This document shows, piece after piece, positions 26,423 through 34,873 of a stretch of DNA of 64,000 nucleotides. The position numbers were made by a program, and so were the translations under genes. The stretch is from positions 1-64,000 of IMG/VR virus record IMGVR_UViG_3300035180_002250, one strand, 5' to 3'. The notes beneath the pieces are model-generated. The model ran no database searches and had not been told where the DNA came from. It saw only the letters and a list, made by a program, of their open reading frames with translations. Every line of letters starts with the position of its first letter. Position 1 is the first letter of the stretch. Source of the stretch: a virus.

Positions 26423-27529
26423 TTAATTAGCTTTTCCAAGTTGCAAAATTTTCAATTTTCGTAGTGCAGTACCAACTCCTAAACTACCATGCTCAATATC
26501 TGAGGATAGTGGGTTAAGTAGATATTTTTTTAGAAATTCACGCAGCTTGGTATATTTGTATGTCCCAACACCAGACAGCCCAGCGTTAAATGCTTTTGCA
26601 GTTGGATCGGTTACCAAATACTTGTTTACGTAGTCTATGGTATTATTTAGTTTATTGCCTACATATGGAATTTTAGCGATAGTTTCAGAGGGTACATAAC
26701 CGATAGCATGCTTGAACGAGTTCATCACACCTGTGGATGGCTCAATGGCAGTGGTCAACCCCAGACCAGCCAGTGTTCCAACATTGCGAAGGCTATGGGA
26801 TTTTGCAGGTGGATTGAGGTAAGTATTTAATTTATTGTATGAAATTGGAGAATACGCATTGAGATTTTTAGCGGTTATTTGTTTACCAACCCCATGAAGA
26901 GTCTTATAAAATAGTGGGGAAGATTGGTAAGCTTCTTCTAAAACTTTTATTGCTTCCGGGTGCTGTTTCAATAATCTACCATACTGAGAAAGATTGCGTA
27001 GTTCCGATGCAATATTAGGGGGTAAGTCTGGTATTATTCTCGGTAATAGAGTAGTGAGGTGGTCCAACTCTTCAACCGGTAATTGACGCAAAAATTTAAA
27101 ATCTCCCTTTAACAGCTTGCGAAGATACACAGCTCCTTTTTTAGGATTTATTGGTATATTACTAATATGTTGTGGGCTGAGCGGAATATTAGATATATTT
27201 TTAACCGCGGAAGAGCCAATATTCTTTCCAGCAGCATGAAGATGTTTGGCCAAAATATTATTTTCAGGGGTTAGTGTGCCCCCAAACAAACCATCTTTTA
27301 ACGAGTTAGCAGCAGAGATTGTCTCTTGTTGGTTTAATCCATCCAGGAAAGACCTCAGCAACATTTTATGGGTATCTTGGTTTCTATACATGCGCCAAGT
27401 ATTAACTAAATTTTGAATTACATGCGCTACAGAAGGTCCACTAATAAGGGATAATGGATCAAGCACTGCAGTTTTTTCGAATTTATTACTTCTACGATTA
27501 TTAAATAGTTTACCCTGTTTGGTTATCAT
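26423..27529 (-). CDS. MITK-leader putative virion protein, 368 residues
   Basis: This is the only leftward gene among rightward early genes. The product opens MITKQGKLFNNRRSNKFEKT, the MITK start seen in the array at 392-4572 and at 5033 and 7566. The body is helical with repeated Asn/Pro-Ile segments (NISNIPLSPQHISNIPINP) and a possible amphipathic region GTLAGLGLTTAIEPS. No enzyme motif. The shared start and the late orientation suggest a virion-associated protein; the location apart from the late block is odd. Confidence 0.65.
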   Translation of the reverse strand: MITKQGKLFNNRRSNKFEKTAVLDPLSLISGPSVAHVIQNLVNTWRMYRNQDTHKMLLRSFLDGLNQQETISAANSLKDGLFGGTLTPENNILAKHLHAAGKNIGSSAVKNISNIPLSPQHISNIPINPKKGAVYLRKLLKGDFKFLRQLPVEELDHLTTLLPRIIPDLPPNIASELRNLSQYGRLLKQHPEAIKVLEEAYQSSPLFYKTLHGVGKQITAKNLNAYSPISYNKLNTYLNPPAKSHSLRNVGTLAGLGLTTAIEPSTGVMNSFKHAIGYVPSETIAKIPYVGNKLNNTIDYVNKYLVTDPTAKAFNAGLSGVGTYKYTKLREFLKKYLLNPLSSDIEHGSLGVGTALRKLKILQLGKAN

Positions 27530-27691
27530 GTGAATCCTCAGTTATTCGTAATTATAAGTAAGTTATATTAGCACCTGCACCATCTTCCAGAAGGGGTTTT
27601 TCAATAAGCAATATTTCATAATAAATATTGCGCATACCTACTATTTTTGTAAAGTTATATAAACTGGAATAGGAACGGAGACGAATGAATT

Positions 27692-28171
27692 ATGAAGTAC
27701 ACAGATGAAGAATTACGGAATAGTGATTATTTTAATAGATTGATTAAGGTTAATAAACAGAGTGCTACTGTATTGAATAAAATAGTTAGGTGGCTGGACA
27801 ACAACAAAAAGGAATATATAACAATTGAAAATCCTCCATATATGAAACTGTCCATTGAGTTTATTTACCCGATGATCCCAGTGAAAAACGAATCGACTGA
27901 TGGTACACGATGTATTTCAGTATGTCACTATGGTGAACTAAATGGAGATTTAATGAGGGATCCGGAGATCGTCTATTTTATAAAGGACAAGCAGTTTTAC
28001 CCAGTGTATTTTCGTAATGACTATGTGGGAGTTGAGCAGTTTGTATACAGGCATACTGAGGATGGAACAATTGAAGACCTATATATAAACCAAGAATTAG
28101 TAGGCTTTACGGCACTGTGGATTAAAAATATGGTAGAACAAGGTTTCCTGGAAAAATTGGGTATTACATAG
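27692..28171 (+). CDS. DUF6908-like protein
   Basis: The 159-residue product contains ISVCHYGELNGDLMRDPEIV, then FYPVYFRNDYVGVEQFVY and ALWIKNMVEQGF. This series fits the DUF6908 pattern (vaHyyEqNGDlm-DPE, WyP, W-x-N-x2-QGF) as I remember it. Function of the family is unknown; it is frequent on plasmids and phages. GGAGACGAATGAATT precedes the ATG and a strong terminator follows. Confidence 0.65.
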   Translation: MKYTDEELRNSDYFNRLIKVNKQSATVLNKIVRWLDNNKKEYITIENPPYMKLSIEFIYPMIPVKNESTDGTRCISVCHYGELNGDLMRDPEIVYFIKDKQFYPVYFRNDYVGVEQFVYRHTEDGTIEDLYINQELVGFTALWIKNMVEQGFLEKLGIT

Positions 28172-28209
28172 TTCAAAAGATTCAAAAGATGAAAATAGAT
28201 TTAAAAAAA

Positions 28210-28251
28210 GGGGCGACACCTTCCATAATTTAGGTGTTCGCCCCCTTTTTT
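28210..28251 (+). terminator. Rho-independent terminator
   Basis: GGGGCGACACCT (28210-28221) pairs with AGGTGTTCGCCCC (28232-28244) with one bulged T, followed by CTTTTTT. It separates the DUF6908-like gene from the Tad2-like gene. Confidence 0.9.
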
Positions 28252-28307
28252 GTTGTTACCTCCAACATCTCCAACCAAAATACTCCATATACAGAAAGGG
28301 CTATCAA

Positions 28308-28580
28308 ATGTGCACTTTAGAAAGTTTTGAAACAGCCATACACTGTTTAAAGAAAGGTAACGTGAAGATTCGACGGAAAACCTGGGAGTCAAGTGAGTAT
28401 GTATTTTTACTAACGCAAGATAATATTTCTTGCAGTTGTAAAGACTTAAAAGTTCCGAGTCATCGGATATTCAAGTTGAACCCACTATTGTTAAAAAAAA
28501 CAAATACAGACTTTGAGTTTATCCAATGGTCCCCTGGAGTTGATGATATTTTGTCGGAAGATTGGGTTATTTTTAATTAA
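28308..28580 (+). CDS. DUF2829 protein, Tad2-like (Thoeris anti-defence) candidate
   Basis: The 90-residue product fits the DUF2829 pattern from end to end: FETAIHCLKKGNVKIRRKTW (FeeAL-x2-LK-x-Gk-x-v-R-x2-W), then YVFLL, then FIQWSPGVDDILSEDWVIF, which matches the W-x-p-s-x-x-DilAeDW ending. Tad2, a DUF2829 protein, binds the gcADPR signal of the Thoeris defence system and blocks it. Not all DUF2829 proteins have been shown to do this. It is followed by an AT-rich spacer and nrdJ. AAAGG precedes the ATG. Confidence 0.75.
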   Translation: MCTLESFETAIHCLKKGNVKIRRKTWESSEYVFLLTQDNISCSCKDLKVPSHRIFKLNPLLLKKTNTDFEFIQWSPGVDDILSEDWVIFN

Positions 28581-28632
28581 TTAATTAATTAACTAACTAT
28601 TTAACTAATTAATTAACTATTTTATTAATTAA
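28574..28632. repeat. TTAATTAA/ACTAA low-complexity spacer
   Basis: The spacer before nrdJ is made of repeated TTAATTAAC and TATTTAACTAA units. It contains several PacI-type TTAATTAA palindromes. No riboswitch-like structure is visible. Confidence 0.7.
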
Positions 28633-28653
28633 GTAAAGAAAGGCATATACATT

Positions 28654-31191
28654 ATGGAAGTATTGAAAAAAAATACATGTAGTAGTGAAAACATAAGTGA
28701 AACCGTATATCAAGAACTGTTGAACAGTGTAGTAACAAAAAAATATACAGCAAACGAAAATGAAAAAACGTATGACGATGTAATAGCAAGAATCACAAGA
28801 TACTTTTCAGATGGAACAATTAAAAAGAATTATACTCCACTAGTATCTGTGGAGAATAATTTGATTAAGTATTTACAAGATAAAACAATCATACCAGCTG
28901 GATCTATTCTACGTGGATTTAATGATCCAAATTATACAGGTAGTTTTTCCAACTGTTATTACATTCCAATTGAGGAAGACTCAATTGAAGGTATTTTTGA
29001 AACGACAAAACGTCTTGCTAGGATTTTCTCTAAAAGAGGTGGAGTTGGGATCGACCTAACTATCCTAAGACCAAAGAATACCAAGGTTAATAACAGCGCC
29101 AAGTATAGTACTGGTGCAGTTTCTTTTATGCCGCTGTTCTCAGAAGTGACAGATACCATTGGCCAGCAGGGACGGCGTGGAGCACTGTTGATGTCAATGG
29201 ATATAAGGCATCCTGATATTGAGGACTTTATAATTTCTAAGACATCGAAAGCACCAACTGTATTCGCAAAGGATGAAATAACCGGGAGAATTAAAGACAT
29301 CTCGCATGCAAATATATCGGTGAAGATCACGGATGATTTTATGAGGGCTGTATATAATAATGAAGATTGGAACTTAATATTTCCTGATATTGAATCTGTA
29401 GGAACCGAAGTTTATACGAAAGAGTGGAACGGAGCATATAAGGATTGGGAGGAAAAGGGGTACCCAGTAAAAATATATAAAACAGTAAAAGCCCGAGAGT
29501 TATATGATCTTATATGTAGGGCTGTATGGGAATGTGGTGACCCAGGATTGTTATTTGTTGATGCAGCTCAGAAATGGACACCAGTTGCAGATATTCCCCA
29601 GTTAATACCTAAGGGAACTAACCCATGCGGTGAGCAGTGGATGCCTGATTGGGGAAATTGTCTTTTAGTAGCAATCAATTTACCGAATTTTGTAATAAAT
29701 CCGTATAAAAATAAGGAACCCTCCGATAAAGAAAGTGTATTTGATTTTTCAAGAATTAAAGATGTAATAGAAGCGGCTGTGTATTTTGCTAATGTTGTTT
29801 CACAAGAAAACAGTAATAGACATCCGTACCAGCAGCAACGTGATATGGATGAATATAGTAGGAGAATCGGTATTGAAGTAACCGGGCTCGCAGATGTATT
29901 TGCCATGCTTGGTATTGCGTACGGAACGGAAGCATCTATAAAATTCACGGAAGAGCTATTCCAATTTAAAGCTTTATGTGAAATATATGCTTCTTGGAAG
30001 TTTACTAAACAATTCGGTGTATGCAAAGTTTTTAAGGATTTGGAGAATCGTAAGAAATTTGTTGATAGCAATTATATTGACACTATTACGCATACAGCAG
30101 ATGCGGTAGAGTATAAGTATATTGTTAATATACCTGAATTTATAATACATAAACATTCTTCCGATATAAAGAAAAAGATAATGAAAGATGGGTTATGTAA
30201 CTCAGCGTTTAACACAATTGGACCTTGCGGGAGTATCTCAATTGTGGCGGATAATTGCACTTCTGGTATCGAGCCACTATTTGCGTACAAATATAAGCGG
30301 AAAGTTACGCTTGGTGGTAAAGTAAAAGAATATAGTGATGAGCATTACCTGGCGAAGAAACATGGAGGGTCAGAAGAGAATTACAGATATTCAGAAGCGC
30401 ATATGATTCATTATGAACATAGATTAAGAGTGCAGGCGGCAGCACAGTTTTTTACCGATGCAAGTATTTCAAGCACGATCAATCTACGCAACAGTGCTAC
30501 TGTTGAAGATATTAATAATCTTTATAGGAAAGCACATATATGCGGGTTAAAAGGTATAACCGTATTTCGAGATGGGTGCAAGGTTGGTATCTTGGAAAAA
30601 GTTACACCTGTTGATGAACACCAACAAGATACTAATGAACACCCACAAGATACTAATGAACATACCATATTATACAAACGTTCTTTATTGGACGTTGAAG
30701 ATGCAGAGAGACATAAAGTTATATGGAAGAAAGGCAAAGTTTATGTAATAGTGTCACTAGATGATACAAGTAACCCGATTGAAATATTTGCAAAACTGCC
30801 GAGACAAGCAGGCTTTACTAAAGATGGAGTATTTGAGCAGGATAAATATAATGAAAATACTGCCAACTGGGATTGTATAAACAGGCTTATTTCCATTATG
30901 CTGAGGTATAATATCCCGTTATCCGATATTATCGATCAACTTGATAAATCAAGTTGCAGTCTTGTTGATGCCCCTGGAGTTATTAAAAGGGTTCTATTAA
31001 ATTATCTTGACGATGGAACTATCATCAATCAAAATGATGCAAATGGTGGTGGATCAGTAGGTACCGATGAGCTTCAACTAACAAATGGGTTTCACAGAAC
31101 ACCATGTCCAAACTGTGGTAACCAGGACTTGTATACTAGAGAAGGAGGTTGCTATTCGTGTAAAGGGTGTGGGTATTCTAAGTGTGACTGA
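28654..31191 (+). CDS. nrdJ: Adenosylcobalamin-dependent (class II) ribonucleotide reductase
   Basis: The 845-residue product has class II reductase features: GSFSNCYYI with Cys101, SKRGGVGIDLTILRP, GRRGALLMSMDIRHPDI, NPCGEQ near residue 323 (active-site Cys and Glu), and GPCGSISIVADNCTSGIEP near residue 525. A C-terminal zinc-type module CPNCGNQDLY-x-CYSCKGCGYSKC follows. It reduces ribonucleotides to deoxyribonucleotides using vitamin B12 and needs no separate small subunit. A low-complexity segment DEHQQDTNEHPQDTNEH near residue 652 separates the catalytic body from the C-terminal part. Confidence 0.9.
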   Translation: MEVLKKNTCSSENISETVYQELLNSVVTKKYTANENEKTYDDVIARITRYFSDGTIKKNYTPLVSVENNLIKYLQDKTIIPAGSILRGFNDPNYTGSFSNCYYIPIEEDSIEGIFETTKRLARIFSKRGGVGIDLTILRPKNTKVNNSAKYSTGAVSFMPLFSEVTDTIGQQGRRGALLMSMDIRHPDIEDFIISKTSKAPTVFAKDEITGRIKDISHANISVKITDDFMRAVYNNEDWNLIFPDIESVGTEVYTKEWNGAYKDWEEKGYPVKIYKTVKARELYDLICRAVWECGDPGLLFVDAAQKWTPVADIPQLIPKGTNPCGEQWMPDWGNCLLVAINLPNFVINPYKNKEPSDKESVFDFSRIKDVIEAAVYFANVVSQENSNRHPYQQQRDMDEYSRRIGIEVTGLADVFAMLGIAYGTEASIKFTEELFQFKALCEIYASWKFTKQFGVCKVFKDLENRKKFVDSNYIDTITHTADAVEYKYIVNIPEFIIHKHSSDIKKKIMKDGLCNSAFNTIGPCGSISIVADNCTSGIEPLFAYKYKRKVTLGGKVKEYSDEHYLAKKHGGSEENYRYSEAHMIHYEHRLRVQAAAQFFTDASISSTINLRNSATVEDINNLYRKAHICGLKGITVFRDGCKVGILEKVTPVDEHQQDTNEHPQDTNEHTILYKRSLLDVEDAERHKVIWKKGKVYVIVSLDDTSNPIEIFAKLPRQAGFTKDGVFEQDKYNENTANWDCINRLISIMLRYNIPLSDIIDQLDKSSCSLVDAPGVIKRVLLNYLDDGTIINQNDANGGGSVGTDELQLTNGFHRTPCPNCGNQDLYTREGGCYSCKGCGYSKCD

Positions 31192-31225
31192 AAATCAAAG
31201 TAACACCTAAAAGGATAACACCGGT

Positions 31226-31672
31226 ATGGAGATACTATGGTGCTCGTATAAAGAGCAAAAAGTTTTTATTCAGACATGTAGTACGTGTAATAAATTTCCT
31301 TGCAAAAATATTCCAAAAGAATGTATAGAGCAAGGAATAGCCTTGCAACGTGAATTATTAAAAGAGCAAGGTTATGTGGAAAAAATATCATTTAGGCCGT
31401 TAACAAAAGATAAGAGGAGGGACAATGTTATGTTGGTAAAATGGAAAAGTGGTAAGATTGAAGATGTAGCAACACTGTCATCAGATTTAGAAACACTGAG
31501 TAAAATAGAATGTGTGTACCAAATCAAGTCAGTGTTGTTCCCGACGTTAACCTTGAAACCAAAAGAGACTACCACAGAGGAAGGTCTAGAATCTACAGGT
31601 ATTGATGATCTTCTACCAAAAAAACGGGGTAGACGGTCACGGAAAAAAGCTACCGCAGATGAGCAGGGGTAG
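31226..31672 (+). CDS. Unknown protein with N-terminal Cys cluster and basic tail
   Basis: The 148-residue product has Cys residues in CSTCNKFPCKNIPKEC (residues 18-33), a possible metal site, and a strongly basic tail KKRGRRSRKKA typical of nucleic-acid contact. It lies directly after nrdJ with a 34-base gap and before a terminator. No family was recognised. Confidence 0.65.
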   Translation: MEILWCSYKEQKVFIQTCSTCNKFPCKNIPKECIEQGIALQRELLKEQGYVEKISFRPLTKDKRRDNVMLVKWKSGKIEDVATLSSDLETLSKIECVYQIKSVLFPTLTLKPKETTTEEGLESTGIDDLLPKKRGRRSRKKATADEQG

Positions 31673-31723
31673 TAGAAGACTCAGGTACACCCATGTGAGT
31701 AGTATAGAAATTATTGATTAACC

Positions 31724-31793
31724 AACCGCCGTAAACAGTACACTATACAGTATGCTTTGATGTATGTGTGACTACTGGATACGGCGGTTTTTT
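31724..31793 (+). terminator. Terminator hairpin with long loop
   Basis: AACCGCCGT (31724-31732) pairs with ACGGCGGTT (31781-31789) and is followed by TTTTTATTTTT. The 48-base loop contains the smaller complementary segments CAGTACACTA and TACAGTATG. It separates the nrdJ operon from the thymidylate-synthase-like gene. Confidence 0.75.
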
Positions 31794-31826
31794 ATTTTTA
31801 TAAAAATTTAATCTGGAGATGTAACT

Positions 31827-32543
31827 ATGGGCTGTAAATACAAGGTTTCCGATAGTATAAACGATATGGAGTATGAAAAATTATATATATCTACGCTATA
31901 CACCAGGGATATACCTGATGCCTGGTTTTTGGCATTGGTAGAGCTTATGAAACATGGTAGAAAATATAAAATCGATAGAGGCTCCTTTGAAGGACAGTAT
32001 CGTTACCAACTGGATTATTTAACGTTGCATATTCAGTATCCAGGGGTTAGACCACTTACACCATATATACCCACGTCCTTCGGTATCCCGAATCCCGTAA
32101 GTGACGAGTATGTTAATGATTATCTTCCATACTTAATGTGCGACGTTAAAAACGAAACAGAACAGTACACGTACGGCCAGTATTTGGAAGAGCAGATAGC
32201 TAAGGTGATTAATATGTACAAAAAAGACGGATACAATACTAACCAGGCGTACATGACAGTCGGGGATCCGAAAACACTTGATATGGTAGATCCACCGTGT
32301 CTGAGAGGTATTGATACCCGTATTATCGATAGTGTACTCCACTTTTTTGTATATTTTAGATCGTGGGATTTGTGGAGTGGTCTACCAGCTAATCTGGCAG
32401 GAATCCAGATACTTAAAGAGTACATGGCATCTGAGATCGGTGTAAAGGATGGTGCGATTGTGGCAGCAACAAAAGGAGGGCATATCTATCATTATGCGTT
32501 GGAATATACGCAGAAGTACACTGGTAAAAATTTCAGAGACTAA
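31827..32543 (+). CDS. Thymidylate synthase family protein
   Basis: The 238-residue product matches the ThyA family in its second half: PPCLRGID with Cys158 as the expected nucleophile, then FRSWDLWSGLPANLAGIQLL-like text (here GIQILKEYMA) and HIYHYALEYTQ. The family uses methylenetetrahydrofolate to methylate dUMP; phage relatives can be dUMP or dCMP hydroxymethylases, which cannot be excluded. dUTPase and NrdJ in the same block would supply its substrate. It is shorter than E. coli ThyA (264 residues). Confidence 0.85.
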   Translation: MGCKYKVSDSINDMEYEKLYISTLYTRDIPDAWFLALVELMKHGRKYKIDRGSFEGQYRYQLDYLTLHIQYPGVRPLTPYIPTSFGIPNPVSDEYVNDYLPYLMCDVKNETEQYTYGQYLEEQIAKVINMYKKDGYNTNQAYMTVGDPKTLDMVDPPCLRGIDTRIIDSVLHFFVYFRSWDLWSGLPANLAGIQILKEYMASEIGVKDGAIVAATKGGHIYHYALEYTQKYTGKNFRD

Positions 32544-32608
32544 ACTTGACACTATTTTTCCGGTAAAAAGATGTCAAGATTTTAAATCATCATAAACGAA
32601 AAAAATCA

Positions 32609-32806
32609 ATGAAAAACAAAGCATTCATGCTAAAAAAATTATCTGCGAAGTATAATATACCCATTAGTATAGTATATGAGACATATAATTGTTTAATAGA
32701 GTACGAGGAGTTACCTGAAGTAATCAACGAAATTAAAATGCTAGCACGTACTGTAAATGGAAGGGGGCATGAATGGCAACAACAAACAAAAGAAATAAAG
32801 ATATGA
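32609..32806 (+). CDS. Unknown 65-residue protein overlapping gyrB start
   Basis: The product is a short, Lys-rich helical protein starting MKNKAFMLKKLSAKYNIPIS. Its last 34 bases overlap the start of gyrB in another frame, and its ribosome site is poor. It may be a real coupled gene or a chance frame. Confidence 0.45.
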   Translation: MKNKAFMLKKLSAKYNIPISIVYETYNCLIEYEELPEVINEIKMLARTVNGRGHEWQQQTKEIKI

Positions 32807-34746
32807 ATACTCCCACATACACATCAGATAATATACAGGTACTTGAGGGCCTTGAAGCTGTTAGACAAAGGCCATCCATGTATATTGGTAACGTAGGTGA
32901 GGGAGGGTTGCACCATCTGGTGTATGAAGTTGTAGATAACAGCATGGATGAAGCACTTGCAGGGTACTGTGATAAAGTAGTTATTACAATATATAAAGAT
33001 AATTCTATTTCTGTATTGGATAATGGTAGAGGTATTCCTACAGAGATACACAAGGAAACCGGGTTATCCGCAATAGAAGTCGTTTTGACTAAACTACATG
33101 CAGGCGGAAAGTTTAATAACGACAGCTATAAAACGAGCGGTGGGTTACATGGTGTGGGTATCAGTGTAGTTAATGCTCTTTCTAAATACACTAAAGTATG
33201 TGTATTTAAAGGTAAGGAGCAATATTCCCAGGAATATGAAAAAGGATTACCAATCAGTAGGGTTGTTAAAGCCCTACGTAATAAAAAAGAATTCAATGAG
33301 ATAAAGACAGGTACTTATGTTTACTTCAAACCGGATGACACGATTTTTGATACGACTGTATATAATGTGGAAACTCTTGCAGACAGGTTTAAAGAGCTAT
33401 CATTATTAAATCCTAAAGTACACATTACTTTGAGAGATGAAAGAACAGGGGTAGAAAAGGAGTTTTACTCTGATAACGGCTTGATCGATTTCTTTACGGA
33501 TTATAATAAATCCTTAAAGAGTGATGAAAAGCCTATTATAGATGTGATCAGAGCTACAACTGAGCTAGATGAAGTATATATTGATTTTACCATGCAATAT
33601 AATACTACCTATAAAAAAGAAGGACATTCATTTGTAAATAATATCAGGACTATCGAAGGTGGTACACATGTAACTGGATTCAGAAGTGCATTACTGCGGG
33701 TTTTTAAATATTTTGTAGGTGAACTAAAAATGCATCTTAATTTTAACTCAGACGATATACAAGAGGGTTTGGTTTACATTATATCTCTCAGAATGAAAGA
33801 CCCACAGTTTGAAGGACAAACAAAAACCAAACTTGGGAATTCTTACATAAAACCACTGGTAGATAAGGTAGTTTACGATAATCTGCTTGAGTACTTTGAA
33901 TTCCACCCAGAGCAACTAAAGCTGGTGTTCAACAAGATAAAAGTATCAGCAAAGTCCAGAGAAGCAGCATCTAAGGCTAGAGACCTTGCCAGAGCGAAGT
34001 TAAAAGTTATAGAAGTGGATTCTGTTGGTGTGTTACCTGGTAAATTGGCCGATTGCCAGTCAAATGATCCTTCTGAGTGTGAAATATATTTTGTGGAAGG
34101 GGAAAGCGCCGGTGGATCAGCCAAACAAGCAAGGGATAGACGCTTTCAGGCTATTTTACCACTAAGAGGAAAGGTTCTTAATGTTGAGGGCATGAACCTC
34201 CGTCGTGTGCTACAGAATGAGGAAATCAAAAATATAATTACAGCACTGGGTACAGGGATCGGGGAGAACTTTAATCAGAATAAGTTGCGGTATCACAAGA
34301 TAGTTATTATGACGGATGCAGATGTAGATGGAGCCCATATACGGTCATTACTTCTAACATTAATATTCAGGCAGATGCCGGAGTTGATTATGGATGGGTT
34401 TGTTTATATTGCTCAACCACCTTTATACAAGGTAGAGTCTGGAAAATCGCATTGGTATGTAAAAGATGCTCAGGAGCTGCCAGACCTCCTCAGAACGTTA
34501 AAAAAAGATAAAGACCAGGTACGTATTCAACGGTACAAAGGTTTGGGTGAGATGGCCCCTCAGCAGCTTTGGGAGACGACTATGGACCCGGTTAACAGGA
34601 CGATGTTGAAAGTTAAAATTGAAGATGCTATAGGTACAGACCACCTATTTTCAGTTTTAATGGGTGATGATGTGGAACCACGTAGAAACTTTATTTACCA
34701 ACATGCTTTATCTGATGAAGTTAAGTTCGAGGCTTTGGATATTTGA
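32773..34746 (+). CDS. gyrB: DNA gyrase / topoisomerase IV subunit B
   Basis: The 657-residue product is a complete GyrB/ParE-type subunit. The N-terminal GHKL ATPase shows QVLEGLEAVRQRPSMYIG, EVVDNSMDEALAG, VLDNGRGIP and GGLHGVGISVVNALS. The TOPRIM domain shows FVEGESAGGSAKQ, PLRGKVLNVE and MTDADVDGAHI, and the C-terminal block includes QRYKGLGEM. It lacks the insert that lengthens E. coli GyrB. With a GyrA partner (not in this window) it would relax or supercoil DNA during phage replication. AAGGGGG lies before the start. Confidence 0.93.
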   Translation: MATTNKRNKDMNTPTYTSDNIQVLEGLEAVRQRPSMYIGNVGEGGLHHLVYEVVDNSMDEALAGYCDKVVITIYKDNSISVLDNGRGIPTEIHKETGLSAIEVVLTKLHAGGKFNNDSYKTSGGLHGVGISVVNALSKYTKVCVFKGKEQYSQEYEKGLPISRVVKALRNKKEFNEIKTGTYVYFKPDDTIFDTTVYNVETLADRFKELSLLNPKVHITLRDERTGVEKEFYSDNGLIDFFTDYNKSLKSDEKPIIDVIRATTELDEVYIDFTMQYNTTYKKEGHSFVNNIRTIEGGTHVTGFRSALLRVFKYFVGELKMHLNFNSDDIQEGLVYIISLRMKDPQFEGQTKTKLGNSYIKPLVDKVVYDNLLEYFEFHPEQLKLVFNKIKVSAKSREAASKARDLARAKLKVIEVDSVGVLPGKLADCQSNDPSECEIYFVEGESAGGSAKQARDRRFQAILPLRGKVLNVEGMNLRRVLQNEEIKNIITALGTGIGENFNQNKLRYHKIVIMTDADVDGAHIRSLLLTLIFRQMPELIMDGFVYIAQPPLYKVESGKSHWYVKDAQELPDLLRTLKKDKDQVRIQRYKGLGEMAPQQLWETTMDPVNRTMLKVKIEDAIGTDHLFSVLMGDDVEPRRNFIYQHALSDEVKFEALDI

Positions 34747-34760
34747 AAAACAACTATACC

Positions 34761-34780
34761 TTTTTGTTATAAGGTAATAG
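34761..34780 (+). promoter_or_regulatory. TTTTTGTTATAAG element, copy 3
   Basis: TTTTTGTTATAAGGTAATAG lies 15 bases after the gyrB stop and about 100 bases before the DUF1874-like gene. It starts the GC-rich island of accessory genes. See copies at 24400 and 25692. Confidence 0.5.
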
Positions 34781-34797
34781 TATGGGAAGTTTAATTT

Positions 34798-34844
34798 GCT
34801 CAGGGGTAGCCTCCCTGAGCTTTCAGTATATGGGTTGGCTACCC
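34798..34844 (+). promoter_or_regulatory. Leader with two mutually exclusive hairpins before the DUF1874-like gene
   Basis: Stem A pairs GCTCAGGG (34798-34805) with CCCTGAGC (34813-34820). Stem B pairs GGGTAGCC (34804-34811) with GGCTACCC (34837-34844). The two share bases, so only one can form at a time. The ribosome site AGGAGAGGAG follows within about 15 bases of stem B. This is a plausible RNA switch or attenuator, inferred from pairing only. Confidence 0.6.
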
Positions 34845-34873
34845 AAAGAATAGGAGAGGAGAGTTTAATCCAA

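Noticed and set aside
28574-28653. B12 riboswitch before nrdJ
   Set aside because: The spacer is TTAATTAA low-complexity DNA, far too short and without the B12 box.
32609-32806. ParE/GyrB leader peptide
   Set aside because: The reading frame does not continue into gyrB and has no resemblance to a gyrase segment; kept only as a low-confidence separate gene.
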